Shown: positions 17,491 to 26,986 of the stretch, in pieces
Layout of the letters: each line of letters opens with the position of its first letter
Position numbering within the stretch: position 1 is the stretch's first letter
From: Xylanibacter rodentium
GTDB taxonomy: Bacteria > Bacteroidota > Bacteroidia > Bacteroidales > Bacteroidaceae
NCBI RefSeq assembly: GCF_013166575.1
Contig: NZ_JABKKE010000002.1
Span: 124,001 to 188,000 of the forward strand
Direction of reading: 5' to 3'
DNA length: 64,000 nucleotides
Program-made: the position numbers and the translations under genes
Notes under the pieces: generated by a model
What the model was told of the DNA's origin: nothing
What the model saw: the letters and a program-made list of their open reading frames with translations, nothing else
The model's database searches: none

Positions 17491-20400
17491 TCAGTTCGTC
17501 TTGTCACGATACTCTGACGGTGTCATTCCTGTCTCTTTTTTAAAGCACTTACTAAAATACTTAGGATCCGAAAAACCTACCATATAAGCTATCTGAGAGA
17601 ACGGATATGTGCTCTTTGATATAAGTTCTTCAGCCCGCTGCATACGGATGTGGCGAACAAAATCCACCGGCGTCATACCCACTATACTCTTTATTTTGCC
17701 ATAAAACACCGAACGACCAAGATTCACAGCATCTGCAAGGTCTTCAATCTTCATTGACGGGTCACTGATATGCTCTTCCAGATAACCCAAAAGACGCTTC
17801 ATCATCTCTGTGTCTGCATCGACAATCTGCGGGGTCTCGAGTTTGTAGGTACGATTGTCCTCCGGCTTTATCTGCTCCACATATGCCTGTTGGAGCAGAT
17901 GGCGCTGGCGTATGATATTGCTCACACGCGACTTAAGATACAGCGCACTGAACGGCTTGGTTATGTAATCGTCGATACCGGCATCAAGCCCGTTCAGACG
18001 GTCTTCAAGCGATGCCTTGGCGGAAAGAACGATGATAGGTATATGACAGATATCGTTGTTGCACTTGATGTGCCGCACCATTTCCAGGCCGTCCATCTCA
18101 GGCATCATAACATCTGTGATTATAAAGTCGGGCATCTCGGTCTCGGCTATCTCCAGTCCGCGACGGCCATTCTCGGCCTGAAGAACATGATAGTCGCTCT
18201 GCAATATGCTCACAAGAAAGCTACGCAAATCATCATTGTCCTCTACGACGAGAAGTTTCTCGCTCGGCGTACGATGTTCCACCTTACCTATGGCTTCATT
18301 GGATATATTGGATTCGGCAGTCCACATGGAATCATTGGCAATCTGAGAAACACCTGACAGAATATCGGTCTTCGGCTCCGATTTCCCGGAAACGATACCG
18401 TCTCCCGTTTTTGTCGTATCTTTCACGATATGGTCATCCGATAAGGTCACACGGCGCTCCATACTGTACTTAAGCATCTTGTTGACAAGTTCAAGCATCT
18501 GCAAAGCATTACGCTCCACCATCTCCAGATGTCTGCGTGCCGACTCGGTAAGACTGCTTGTGCGGAGCACCTCCGTAACCGGTGCGCCAATCAAGGTCAG
18601 CGGCGTACGAAGTTTGTGACTTATCTCCGTGAAAAACCGTGTCTTCATATCATTCAGTTCACGCTCCATTGCCGCCCTTGTGCGAAGATTATATATATAT
18701 ACGGCCAGACATATCATGCATACTACCAACAGAGCATACAGGAGTTTTGCCCAACCGGTTTCCCAAAATGTGGGATGCACGTATATATCGAGCCCTGTGA
18801 CATTGTCCACCCATATACCGTCGCTGTTAGTGCTTTTTACCAACAGTTTGTAGCGGCCGGCCGGCAGATAGTTGAACGAAGCACTGTTAGTCTGCCCCAA
18901 ATAGTTCCATTTGTCATCTGTTCCGTCGAGTTTATAGGCGTATTTCACAAGATACTTGTCCGAATACTCAAGAGCCGCGAAATATACTGTAAGATTACGG
19001 CGATGCGACGGCACTTCAAGTACTTCCTTGTTCAGTATCGGCTCCGGTTCGTTGTCACCTTGCCAAAGCACACCGGTAAAAACAATTCCGGGGCGATGGC
19101 TGCTTTTCTTGAGGTCGTTGGTATTGAAACTGATGAAACCTCCCCATACAGCCACCGATATGACGTCAGTCGCAGGATTGTGCACCGGCTTGGCCTCCGA
19201 CATCTCCACATCATATCCTATGTTGTCCGGGCCATACTGCGACAGCGTGCCCGTGGACGGACTGTACTGTTCAATGCTGCCCTCACGAATTATCCATATA
19301 TTACCGTTGTTGTCTTCCGCCAACGACTGTACTATACTCTCGTTCTTACGCATATCCGTAAGATTGCGAAATTTCAGATTCTCTCCCAATACATCTTCAG
19401 AGACCATTTCCTGCACACTTCCCCCCATCGTCACCACAATTATCCTGCCACTACGTGTCACCAATGTCTGCATCACATCATTGGCCGTCAGACTGGCCGT
19501 ATCGTCAGGAACATGACGGCTTATGTAAAATCCTATTTTATCAGGACTGCTGAAATTGCCGGCAAAAGTCACCAGACCGCTACTCGTAGAAAGTATAATG
19601 TCTCCTTTCTTGTCATGAGTGACACGACGTATCTTTCTGAAAAACAGGCTGTCGGGATATTGTTTCATCTCGTTGCGACAGTTTATGAAACGCATCTTTC
19701 CACCGCGCTCGTCGACAAGGTTGAGTCCGCCCTCGAAAGAAACGACCCACACACGTCCGCGATTGTCCACATCGATGTCATATATGTCGTCATGGCTCAG
19801 CGAATAGTTGTCCGTTGTGCTGACATAATGCTCTATATTACCGTCCTTGCCAAGAACATAAAGACCGTCACCTTTAGTTCCTATCCAGACACGTCCCTTA
19901 TTGTCCTCACGAAGAGCGTATATACGGTTTGAAAATTCCGTCTTGTCTTTCTGTAAAGCGCCGTTACGATCGATGTAGCCAAGCAGCCGGCGGTCGGCAT
20001 CGAACACGGCGAGCTGGCCACTATAAGTTCCGGCCCATGTACGGCCGCGGCTGTCAATAAGCAATGAACGTACATCCTGATTGGGCAATACAGGGGTATA
20101 TTTGAAATGATGATATCTGAAATTAACCAAATTTATGTCACGAGTACCAGTGAACCAAAGATTTTTGCCGCTGTCAATAAAAAACTTCTCTATTCTGGGC
20201 AGACATGCACTCATACCATAGTCAGACATCAGCACGCATGGCTTCAGCTGTCTTAAGGTTTCGTCGTAATAGGCGAATGTCCCCCCCGACGGCACAATCC
20301 ACACCGTGCCGTACTTATCTTCGTGAAAGAAAGGCTTGCTGCATGTAGTCTGCCGCAGAGCATCGTCGGCCTGTGCCGTCAGCCAGCGTACCGACATGTT

Positions 20401-21387
20401 GCCGTCGTTACTACGGGTGTCTATCATCACGGCACCGTCACTGTCTGTATATGCCCAAATACGTTGCTTATGGTCTACAAAAACTTCCTTGACCATTGTT
20501 GACGGCTGGCCCGGTGTCTGTACGGAATAGGTATAAAGGGCATTCAAGGATATATCATATCTCACAACGCCTATATTTGTGGCAAAAAGCATCTGCGTGT
20601 CGCTCAGTTTCGTCATACCGTTTATTACGTTCACTCCTGCCGGCATTGTTATCTGACGCGGCCTGTCTCTACCTGTATATACATATACTTTACCGTCTAC
20701 CGATGCAAACATAACGCTCTTTCCCAACTGTCCTATATACTCAAACGGTATGTCACAATCAAACTTTCCGTCAAACAGCATCACTCCCTTGTCGCTGAAT
20801 ATCCACTCACGCCCGCTGTCGTCAAGTTCAATCTTTTTCACACCTACCGAACCGTGGCCGGAACTTCCTCCGCCATACTGTTCTATGCCGTTACCATGTT
20901 TTACGTCAATATCATTTATCCGATAGTTCGGACCGCTGTCGTTGCTCACTATCCACGTATGTCCGTTAGGCAGCGAATATATATTGCGTGCCACGATAGC
21001 ATTGCCGTATTTGCGGCTTATAATTTCACTGACATTGATGAAACGGCACTGACGGGTGTCGAACAGATAGACATGCCTGTCGTAAGTGCAGCACCAGATA
21101 TCACCGGTAGAACTTGGCTTAATGAGAAATATTCTGTTGGTCGTAAATATTTCGTTCACTCCCGGCTGGTTGCGGAATGTGGTGAAGCGATAGCCGTCAT
21201 AGCAGCATAGTCCGTTCCACGTGGAAAACCACATCAAACCGTTATCGGTTTGTATTATGCGGGATATGTTACCCGCGGGAAGCCCGTCCCTCAATGTGAA
21301 AGTATGCACATCGCAATATGGCTGTGCCAAGACAATGCCGTTGCATGTAAATATAGCCAAAAGTAATGTCAGTAGCTTATTTTTCAT
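17491..21387 (-). CDS. Hybrid two-component sensor/regulator (HTCS) lacking the HATPase domain
   Basis: Senses glycan in the periplasm and activates a polysaccharide locus through its own AraC-type domain. The start at 21387 gives 1298 aa with a signal peptide (LLTLLLAIFTCNGIVLAQ); a -7 motif at 21414-21421 rules out longer starts. Order: beta-propeller (Reg_prop) repeats (about 25-770), Y_Y_Y domain, membrane helix (about 880-900), HisKA (910-979; His924 in ISHKLRTP), receiver (1044-1160; Asp1092 in IITDVMMP, Lys in ITKPF), AraC-type HTH (about 1193-1298). Between HisKA and receiver are only about 64 residues, with no N, G1 or G2 box, so the usual ATP-binding domain (about 110 aa) is absent. 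The residue after His924 is Lys where Glu is normal. The frame is open throughout, so this is not a simple frameshift. It probably controls the adjacent pectin genes. Confidence 0.93.
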   Translation of the reverse strand: MKNKLLTLLLAIFTCNGIVLAQPYCDVHTFTLRDGLPAGNISRIIQTDNGLMWFSTWNGLCCYDGYRFTTFRNQPGVNEIFTTNRIFLIKPSSTGDIWCCTYDRHVYLFDTRQCRFINVSEIISRKYGNAIVARNIYSLPNGHTWIVSNDSGPNYRINDIDVKHGNGIEQYGGGSSGHGSVGVKKIELDDSGREWIFSDKGVMLFDGKFDCDIPFEYIGQLGKSVMFASVDGKVYVYTGRDRPRQITMPAGVNVINGMTKLSDTQMLFATNIGVVRYDISLNALYTYSVQTPGQPSTMVKEVFVDHKQRIWAYTDSDGAVMIDTRSNDGNMSVRWLTAQADDALRQTTCSKPFFHEDKYGTVWIVPSGGTFAYYDETLRQLKPCVLMSDYGMSACLPRIEKFFIDSGKNLWFTGTRDINLVNFRYHHFKYTPVLPNQDVRSLLIDSRGRTWAGTYSGQLAVFDADRRLLGYIDRNGALQKDKTEFSNRIYALREDNKGRVWIGTKGDGLYVLGKDGNIEHYVSTTDNYSLSHDDIYDIDVDNRGRVWVVSFEGGLNLVDERGGKMRFINCRNEMKQYPDSLFFRKIRRVTHDKKGDIILSTSSGLVTFAGNFSSPDKIGFYISRHVPDDTASLTANDVMQTLVTRSGRIIVVTMGGSVQEMVSEDVLGENLKFRNLTDMRKNESIVQSLAEDNNGNIWIIREGSIEQYSPSTGTLSQYGPDNIGYDVEMSEAKPVHNPATDVISVAVWGGFISFNTNDLKKSSHRPGIVFTGVLWQGDNEPEPILNKEVLEVPSHRRNLTVYFAALEYSDKYLVKYAYKLDGTDDKWNYLGQTNSASFNYLPAGRYKLLVKSTNSDGIWVDNVTGLDIYVHPTFWETGWAKLLYALLVVCMICLAVYIYNLRTRAAMERELNDMKTRFFTEISHKLRTPLTLIGAPVTEVLRTSSLTESARRHLEMVERNALQMLELVNKMLKYSMERRVTLSDDHIVKDTTKTGDGIVSGKSEPKTDILSGVSQIANDSMWTAESNISNEAIGKVEHRTPSEKLLVVEDNDDLRSFLVSILQSDYHVLQAENGRRGLEIAETEMPDFIITDVMMPEMDGLEMVRHIKCNNDICHIPIIVLSAKASLEDRLNGLDAGIDDYITKPFSALYLKSRVSNIIRQRHLLQQAYVEQIKPEDNRTYKLETPQIVDADTEMMKRLLGYLEEHISDPSMKIEDLADAVNLGRSVFYGKIKSIVGMTPVDFVRHIRMQRAEELISKSTYPFSQIAYMVGFSDPKYFSKCFKKETGMTPSEYRDKTN

Positions 21388-21413
21388 AAATATGATAATA
21401 CAAAGTATATCTG

Positions 21414-21421
21414 CAAATATA
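21414..21421 (-). promoter_or_regulatory. -7 promoter element of the HTCS gene
   Basis: CAAATATA on the plus strand reads TATATTTG on the minus strand, 27 bp before the ATG at 21387. It decides the start codon. Confidence 0.6.
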
Positions 21422-21644
21422 CGAATAAACTTTGAAGAAATGTTATTCAAATGCAGAAAAAGTTTTGTTTTCCATGCGCAAAATGAATACGCCATGGCTA
21501 TCAAGGCATGAGCAATGAATCGGAGAAAAAACGGAAACGCCCGTACTTTTTGTTCGAAAAAGAAATCACATTCTATCATATTGTCCTGTTTATTCTGAAA
21601 ATTTAACTTTTCTTTTTTCTCGAAATAGAAAAGCCGTAAGACCT

Positions 21645-21801
21645 TCTCTGCTTTCTTTACACGTGTTTTTGGCACTGTTTTCCTGCCGTAAGGGCCTCCC
21701 GACACTCCCGCAACGGCCTTTTCGCATTGCAATAAGGCCGTTGTCGCAATGCAATAACGGCCTTATTGCAATGCGAAAAGGCCCTCTCTGCTTTCTTTAC
21801 A
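21645..21801. repeat. 28-bp perfect palindrome flanked by 17-bp direct repeats
   Basis: The left arm 21715-21742 (starts GGCCTTTTCGCATTGC) pairs with 21756-21783 without mismatch around a 13-nt loop. The direct repeat TCTCTGCTTTCTTTACA occurs at 21645-21661 and 21785-21801. It lies upstream of the HTCS promoter, so it is not in the HTCS leader as mapped. Confidence 0.85.
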
Positions 21802-21942
21802 AAGCCTCATTGTTGTAACATGCTGATTATCAGCGCTCTCTATTTGAAGAAAAAATCGCGATTTTCGGGGAGTTGATTGAAAAATGCCGGTACGATACCG
21901 CTTAACACATGTTAAAGTAAAGATATTTATAAATGGAAAAAT

Positions 21943-21985
21943 AAAGAAGTGGAGACCGGCAAATTGTACCGGTCTCCACTTCTTT
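21943..21985 (-). terminator. Strong terminator of the alpha-glucan operon
   Basis: A perfect 17-bp stem (21943-21959 with 21969-21985) with a 9-nt loop. On the minus strand it is followed by TTTATTTTT. Confidence 0.9.
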
Positions 21986-22028
21986 ATATAGCTTTTCATA
22001 AGCCGAAATTATCTTCAGACATATTTGT

Positions 22029-23432
22029 CTATGCCTCTTTTTCCGGCTTTGCCGTTGTCTTTTTTGTCGCAGATGTTTTCTTGCTTGCAGTCTTCTTGGC
22101 TGTCGGTTTCTCTGCTTTCAGCTTCTCTTCTGCCATCTGAATCTTCTCCAACTTTGTTTTCAGGCGGCTTATCTCTTTATCCTTCATCTCAATCTCGTCT
22201 CCCTGATTTTTTATCGTGGTGAGAAGGCTGTTGAGCTCCTCATTGTCTATCTCTTCAGGATAAAGACTGTTTACACGATTGATGAAGTCACCGAGAATGT
22301 TCATATAGTTTGTAAAAGCGTCAAACGGATCGCTGTATATGCCACGGTCAAGTCCTACGTTTGAAGGCTTGGTGGTCATGAAGCGGAAATTATTGCTTGC
22401 CTGCAGATAATCCCAGTCCTGATTCACCCGCGGGTCATTGGCTATCCGAACACGGTCGGCCACGCTGTACAGTTTGTTGAATGCCTCTCTCTGCATGGCA
22501 TTTCCAAGCCAACAACTTACATCACGCTCTTCGTCCACCCACGACAATGTGTCGGGCACATCAAGAGCGCCCACACTATGTGTCATCTTGCAGATTTCCG
22601 TAGGAGTGGAGAAAATTATACCTTTCTCTTTGGCGCAAGCCGGCAAAGCTCTCATGAATTCAAGGATGTTTGACGATAGCGGCTGTGCTATGCCAAGCGC
22701 CGACAGCTCCATAAAGATATTTATGATTTGCTCGTTCTCCGGCAATGATGCTATACGATTGATGTATGTATCGGCAAAGAGCGGATAGCCGGGCCAGTCA
22801 CTGTTGCCGAAACGCAACGAGATGTCGTCACTGAGTTCTACATCACGCAACAGCAACTTGAGTTCGGGAGCAATGTTGCAATTGTACACATAATGTGACG
22901 ATTTCCATCCGAGTACATGTTTGGCCCCTTCTGTGAGCATACCTTTGAATCCCATGGCTGCCACCTGTCCGCCTATGTCGTCACTGTAAATAAGTGATGA
23001 GTTGCGCAATACGGCAGGCCTCTTCCCGAAATACTCTTCTATTTTCTCACACTGCTTCTTCACATCGGCAGCAAAAGTCTCTTCATTGACCAGAGACGAC
23101 AGTCCGTGTGAATAAGGTTCTGCAAGAAATTCCACACAGCCGGTCTCGTTGAGCTTCTGCAACTTTTCAAGAACCTGAGGTGCGTGCATCTCCAATTGCT
23201 CTATGCCAACACCTGATAAAGAAAATGCGACTTTGAAGTAATTGCCGTTGGTACGTATCATGTCTTCCAGAACACTGAGTGCCGGCATATACGAACGTTC
23301 GGCTATGTCACAGATACTACGCTCATTCTCGTAGTCGTCATAATAATAATGATCAGTACCGATGTCAAAGAAACGGTATCTCTTGAGATGGGTTATCTGA
23401 TGTATCTCAAAATATAAACATATTGTTTTCAT
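22029..23432 (-). CDS. Glycoside hydrolase family 57 (alpha-amylase-type) protein with Lys/Ala-rich tail
   Basis: Predicted cytoplasmic alpha-glucan-acting enzyme, third gene of the glucan operon. The start ICLYFEIHQITHLKRYRFFD fits the GH57 group found beside glycogen synthase-like and debranching genes in Bacteroides and Prevotella. VEFLAEPYSHGL (about 98-110) is the conserved barrel strand; SWVDEERDVSCWLGN (about 300-314) and AFNKLY follow. No signal peptide. The C-terminus is unusual: a coiled coil (EIEMKDKEISRLKTKLEKIQ) followed by about 30 residues of Lys/Ala/Thr (TAKKTASKKTSATKKT), resembling a histone H1-like tail. The catalytic barrel alone is about 400 aa, so the tail is an addition. 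Exact reaction (hydrolysis or transfer) is not known from sequence. Confidence 0.85.
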   Translation of the reverse strand: MKTICLYFEIHQITHLKRYRFFDIGTDHYYYDDYENERSICDIAERSYMPALSVLEDMIRTNGNYFKVAFSLSGVGIEQLEMHAPQVLEKLQKLNETGCVEFLAEPYSHGLSSLVNEETFAADVKKQCEKIEEYFGKRPAVLRNSSLIYSDDIGGQVAAMGFKGMLTEGAKHVLGWKSSHYVYNCNIAPELKLLLRDVELSDDISLRFGNSDWPGYPLFADTYINRIASLPENEQIINIFMELSALGIAQPLSSNILEFMRALPACAKEKGIIFSTPTEICKMTHSVGALDVPDTLSWVDEERDVSCWLGNAMQREAFNKLYSVADRVRIANDPRVNQDWDYLQASNNFRFMTTKPSNVGLDRGIYSDPFDAFTNYMNILGDFINRVNSLYPEEIDNEELNSLLTTIKNQGDEIEMKDKEISRLKTKLEKIQMAEEKLKAEKPTAKKTASKKTSATKKTTAKPEKEA

Positions 23433-23506
23433 TGTCGTTTGATTTTATATTGTTTTATTGAACCAATCTGACTTATTCACTTTAAGCCCACAATCAGTTT
23501 CATTGA

Positions 23507-24775
23507 CTATCTCCAACCAAGTGTGCGCTCGTATAGTTCGCGAATCCAAAGACCAACTTTCTCCCAAGTGATTTGGTCCACCTCGCGCTTACCTTCTTCT
23601 TTCAGATAATTGAACAGGCTGTCGTTGGCACAGATAGAATATATGGCATCTGCCATGGCATGAATATCCCAGTAGTCCACCTTGATACAGTTGTTCAAAA
23701 TCTCGGCACATCCGCTCTGCTTGGATATGATGGACGGTGTGCCGCACTGCATAGCTTCCAACGGTGATATCCCGAACGGCTCGCTTACAGAAGGCATCAC
23801 ATAAACATCCGAATCTTTCAGACATTCGTAAACCTGCTTGCCACGCATGAATCCCGGGAAGTGGAAACGGTCGGCAATGCCACGTTCTGCAGCAAGCTGA
23901 ATCATTGCATTCATCATATCGCCGGAACCGGCCATACAGAAACGGACGTTACGTGTGCGGTGAAGCACCATACTGGCAGCCTCGACAAAATATTCGGGAC
24001 CTTTCTGCATTGTGATTCGCCCAAGGAAAGTAACCACCTTTTCCTTGCCCGTATGATCCGGACGCTGTATCTCATCATATTCCTGCTTAAGCGGATATAC
24101 GGCATTGTGAACTGTAAAGCACTTGCGTGGATCCTGATGGTACTGGTTGATGACTGTCTGTCGGGTGAGTTCGCTCACACACATTATACAGTCAGCATTG
24201 TCCATTCCGTTTTTCTCTATCGAATATACCGTCGGATTTACCTTACCGCGACTACGGTCAAAGTCGGTGGCATGCACATGTATACAAAGCGGTTTGCCAC
24301 TCACCAGCTTGGCATGTATGCCGGCCGGATAAGTAAGCCAGTCATGGGCATGGATTATGTCAAACTCTTCGGTACGGGCCACTACACCGGCTATTATTGA
24401 ATAGTTGTTGATCTCCTCATGCAGATTCGACGGATACCCTCCGGCAAACTCCATACATCCGAGATCGTTGACATGCATATAATTAAAGTCAGCATATATA
24501 TTGTCACGCAACCTGTAATAGTAATCCGGAGACATAACATGCCCGATACGACTCTTCACATATTCATACTCCACATCACGCCATGCAATAGGTACTGAGT
24601 TCATGGCGACAATATTGGCAGCTCTCCGGTCTTCGTCACCCCACGGCTTAGGCAGACACAATGTGATGTCAAGGTCACCCTGTGCGTGCAGACCTTCTGT
24701 TATTCCGTAATTGGCAGTAGCAAGTCCACCATATACATGAGGAGGATACTCCCAACCAAACATTAGTACTTTCAT
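23507..24775 (-). CDS. GT4-type glycosyltransferase (glycogen synthase-like)
   Basis: Cytoplasmic glycosyltransferase of the GT-B fold, 422 aa. The N-terminus MKVLMFGWEYPPHVYGGLA has the Gly-rich donor/acceptor loop seen in glycogen and starch synthases. DIIHAHDWLTYPAGIHAK (about 140-157) is characteristic. The C-terminal domain has VVTFLGRITMQKGPEYFVEA (about 255-275) and the EX7E motif in EPFGISPLEA (about 335-345). It probably elongates alpha-1,4-glucan from a nucleotide-glucose, with the debranching and GH57 enzymes encoded on the same transcript. It starts 15 bp after the debranching gene, and GH57 follows after 74 bp. Confidence 0.88.
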   Translation of the reverse strand: MKVLMFGWEYPPHVYGGLATANYGITEGLHAQGDLDITLCLPKPWGDEDRRAANIVAMNSVPIAWRDVEYEYVKSRIGHVMSPDYYYRLRDNIYADFNYMHVNDLGCMEFAGGYPSNLHEEINNYSIIAGVVARTEEFDIIHAHDWLTYPAGIHAKLVSGKPLCIHVHATDFDRSRGKVNPTVYSIEKNGMDNADCIMCVSELTRQTVINQYHQDPRKCFTVHNAVYPLKQEYDEIQRPDHTGKEKVVTFLGRITMQKGPEYFVEAASMVLHRTRNVRFCMAGSGDMMNAMIQLAAERGIADRFHFPGFMRGKQVYECLKDSDVYVMPSVSEPFGISPLEAMQCGTPSIISKQSGCAEILNNCIKVDYWDIHAMADAIYSICANDSLFNYLKEEGKREVDQITWEKVGLWIRELYERTLGWR

Positions 24776-24790
24776 CGTCTTGTCCTCCTC

Positions 24791-26740
24791 TTATTTCTGA
24801 TATGTATATTTTTCCAATAGTTTAAGAGTGCGCAGAATCTCGGCCACATTCATTGCGAACGACATTCCTCCACGCCCGTGGAATGGCGGATTGCCGTCAA
24901 ACAATTCAGAGATTGTGCCAAGTGCATGGTAGTTCATCTCGTCTTCATATCCCACCATCTGGCGCTCAATGAAACGAAGACGCGTACGTTTGTACAGTTT
25001 CAGACAAGCCTCCATGTAGAAACCACCCAGCCATGGCCATGCTGTCCCCTGATGATAAGCATAGTCACGCTGTGTCTGCGGACCTACATACATAGGGTTG
25101 TAACCGCCGCTCTTGGGCGACAGTGAGCGCAATCCCTTTGGGGTAAGAAGCTCGCGCGTACATACATCAAGCACGCCCTTCTTCTGTTCCTGATTAAGCG
25201 GAGAATAATCGAACGCCACGGCAAATATCATATTGGGACGAACACTCCAGTCCATCATGTAACCGTCGACGTAATCAAGCAGATAACCATATTCGTTGAG
25301 GAAGGTCTTCACAAAAGACTCCTTGCATAGTTCGGCACGTCTTTCCAAATCACTGGCAAAATCCGTGTCACCGGTCTCTTGAGCCAATGCGGCACAGAAC
25401 TTGATGGCATTATACCACAAGGCATTAAACTCGACGATATATCCCGTACGTGGAACTACCGGACGTCCGTTGGCCGTAGAGTTCATCCACGTCACGGCTT
25501 TATCACGGCCATTGGTATATAGCAAACCATTGTCGTCAAGACGCAGATTAGGATGTCTGCCGTCTATAATGTACTTGACTATGTCTTGCAACAACTTGCC
25601 ATACATCTCAATACATCTCGCATTACCTACATGCTTGGCATACTGTTGGATAGCCCAAACAGCCCATAACGGCACATCCGGCTGTTCTATCTCATATATC
25701 TTCACTGTGAGGGGGTTCTCCTCCATAAACTCCCGAAGTCCCTTCTCGGCTGTTTTCATCACCAGTTCAAAATAATCTTGCTCATCAATGGCAAGCGTAA
25801 GTCCCGGCAACGATACGAAGGTGTCACGGGCACGGCTTTTAAACCACGGGTATCCGGATAGCAGATAACGGTCGTCGTTCTTCTCATGCTTGTGAAACTG
25901 ATGTGCTGCGTTTACCAAGCAATGAAAGAAATTATCTCGGGGAGAGCGTTCTTCCACTTCTTCATCAAAAAGTTTTTTCAATCCACCTGTACGTATCGAT
26001 GATGTCGATGCAGAAAACACGATGCTCTCACCTTTCTTGATAGGCATCTCGAAATACCCCGGCACGTAAAGGTCTTCATTAGAAGCGTACCCTCGTTCCT
26101 GTTCTTTCGGATATTCCACACCACGATACCAATCGGGATGGAATACAAACTCGTTCTTCTTGCTGAACTGCATGTACAGATCAGGATAGCCGGCATACAT
26201 GCATGTCTTGATACCATTGTCTATCGGATAATACTCCCGACTGGCAGTCGAATTTTCATGCGTAAACTGGCGCACACTGCGGAAAGCGAGAAACGGACGG
26301 AATCGAAGTGTCGTAGCCGAATGTGCGTCAACAAGTGTATAACGAATCAGGATACGGTCTTCGTAGTGTTGGAACACCACTTCTTTCTTTAACAATACTC
26401 CACCAACACGATAGAGGGTGGTAGGCACCTTGTCGCAGTCAAACTCACGAATGTACTTATGCCCATTAGGACTGAAATTGTTGCCCTGATATTTATGAAG
26501 GCCGAGATTGAACTCGGCTCCATGCTGAATGACTGTGACGTCGAGCGAAGAAAGCAGGACGTGATTGTCATCATCAATCTCAGGAACAGGAACAACCAAC
26601 AAGCCATGATACTTGCGCGTATTACAATCTGCCAATGTTGAGCAGGAATATGCGCCTGAGCGGTTTGTACGTAGCAATTCACGACGAAGTGACTCCTCCA
26701 AGTTGGTCATTACAGCTTTTTCAAATCGTAAATAACTCAT
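24791..26740 (-). CDS. Glycogen debranching enzyme (amylo-alpha-1,6-glucosidase, GH133-type)
   Basis: Hydrolyses alpha-1,6 branch points of glycogen. 649 aa, no signal peptide. The N-terminal domain (about 1-270) begins FEKAVMTNLEESLRREL and contains SYSCSTLADCNTRKYHGLLV-like sequence typical of the bacterial GDE_N domain. The C-terminal (alpha/alpha)6 domain includes LSGYPWFKSRARDTFVSLPG (about 295-315), PRTGYIVEFNALWYNA, and QRDYAYHQGTAWPWLGGF (about 560-577) with conserved acidic and aromatic residues. First gene of the operon, with its own -7 motif 92 bp upstream. Confidence 0.92.
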   Translation of the reverse strand: MSYLRFEKAVMTNLEESLRRELLRTNRSGAYSCSTLADCNTRKYHGLLVVPVPEIDDDNHVLLSSLDVTVIQHGAEFNLGLHKYQGNNFSPNGHKYIREFDCDKVPTTLYRVGGVLLKKEVVFQHYEDRILIRYTLVDAHSATTLRFRPFLAFRSVRQFTHENSTASREYYPIDNGIKTCMYAGYPDLYMQFSKKNEFVFHPDWYRGVEYPKEQERGYASNEDLYVPGYFEMPIKKGESIVFSASTSSIRTGGLKKLFDEEVEERSPRDNFFHCLVNAAHQFHKHEKNDDRYLLSGYPWFKSRARDTFVSLPGLTLAIDEQDYFELVMKTAEKGLREFMEENPLTVKIYEIEQPDVPLWAVWAIQQYAKHVGNARCIEMYGKLLQDIVKYIIDGRHPNLRLDDNGLLYTNGRDKAVTWMNSTANGRPVVPRTGYIVEFNALWYNAIKFCAALAQETGDTDFASDLERRAELCKESFVKTFLNEYGYLLDYVDGYMMDWSVRPNMIFAVAFDYSPLNQEQKKGVLDVCTRELLTPKGLRSLSPKSGGYNPMYVGPQTQRDYAYHQGTAWPWLGGFYMEACLKLYKRTRLRFIERQMVGYEDEMNYHALGTISELFDGNPPFHGRGGMSFAMNVAEILRTLKLLEKYTYQK

Positions 26741-26831
26741 AGTTCCTATATTAAGGTTTTTGATTCATTAGTTGCATTCTTTTTAAGGTAAGCTCAACCG
26801 TCTTATAAAAGACAATCTCGCAAATGATTTC

Positions 26832-26839
26832 CAAAGTTA
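26832..26839 (-). promoter_or_regulatory. -7 promoter element of the alpha-glucan operon
   Basis: CAAAGTTA on the plus strand reads TAACTTTG on the minus strand. It is divergent from the Crp/Fnr promoter at 26955. Confidence 0.6.
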
Positions 26840-26954
26840 AGAAAATTCGTGATTATGGCAAAATAAATGGAGAAATATTTGATGAAAAACGATTATTTTT
26901 AGGACTGTAGAATACATTTAATCATGAAAATAAAAGAAATAAGTGCAAAAATTG

Positions 26955-26962
26955 TAATTTTG
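26955..26962 (+). promoter_or_regulatory. -7 promoter element of the Crp/Fnr gene
   Basis: TAATTTTG 25 bp before the ATG at 26987. The leader is very short and contains an out-of-frame ATG at 26977 with a ten-codon open frame. Confidence 0.55.
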
Positions 26963-26986
26963 CAATGATAACAATCATGGAAGCGA

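Larger units (their letters stand above)
21388..22028. other. Intergenic region between HTCS and the GH57 gene
   Basis: 640 bp with no credible gene. It holds the HTCS promoter, the 28-bp palindrome with direct repeats, and the terminator of the glucan operon at 21943-21985. Confidence 0.7.

Noticed and set aside
18529-19932. Long open frame (467 codons) on the plus strand inside the HTCS gene
   Set aside because: It is antisense to a well-supported domain-bearing gene, and its translation is rich in His/Arg/Tyr without any recognisable motif.
21388-21732. Longer start for the HTCS (an extra 115 residues upstream of 21387)
   Set aside because: The extension has no signal peptide, crosses a -7 promoter motif at 21414-21421 and runs towards the 28-bp palindrome. 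MKNKLLTLLL at 21387 is a proper signal peptide start.
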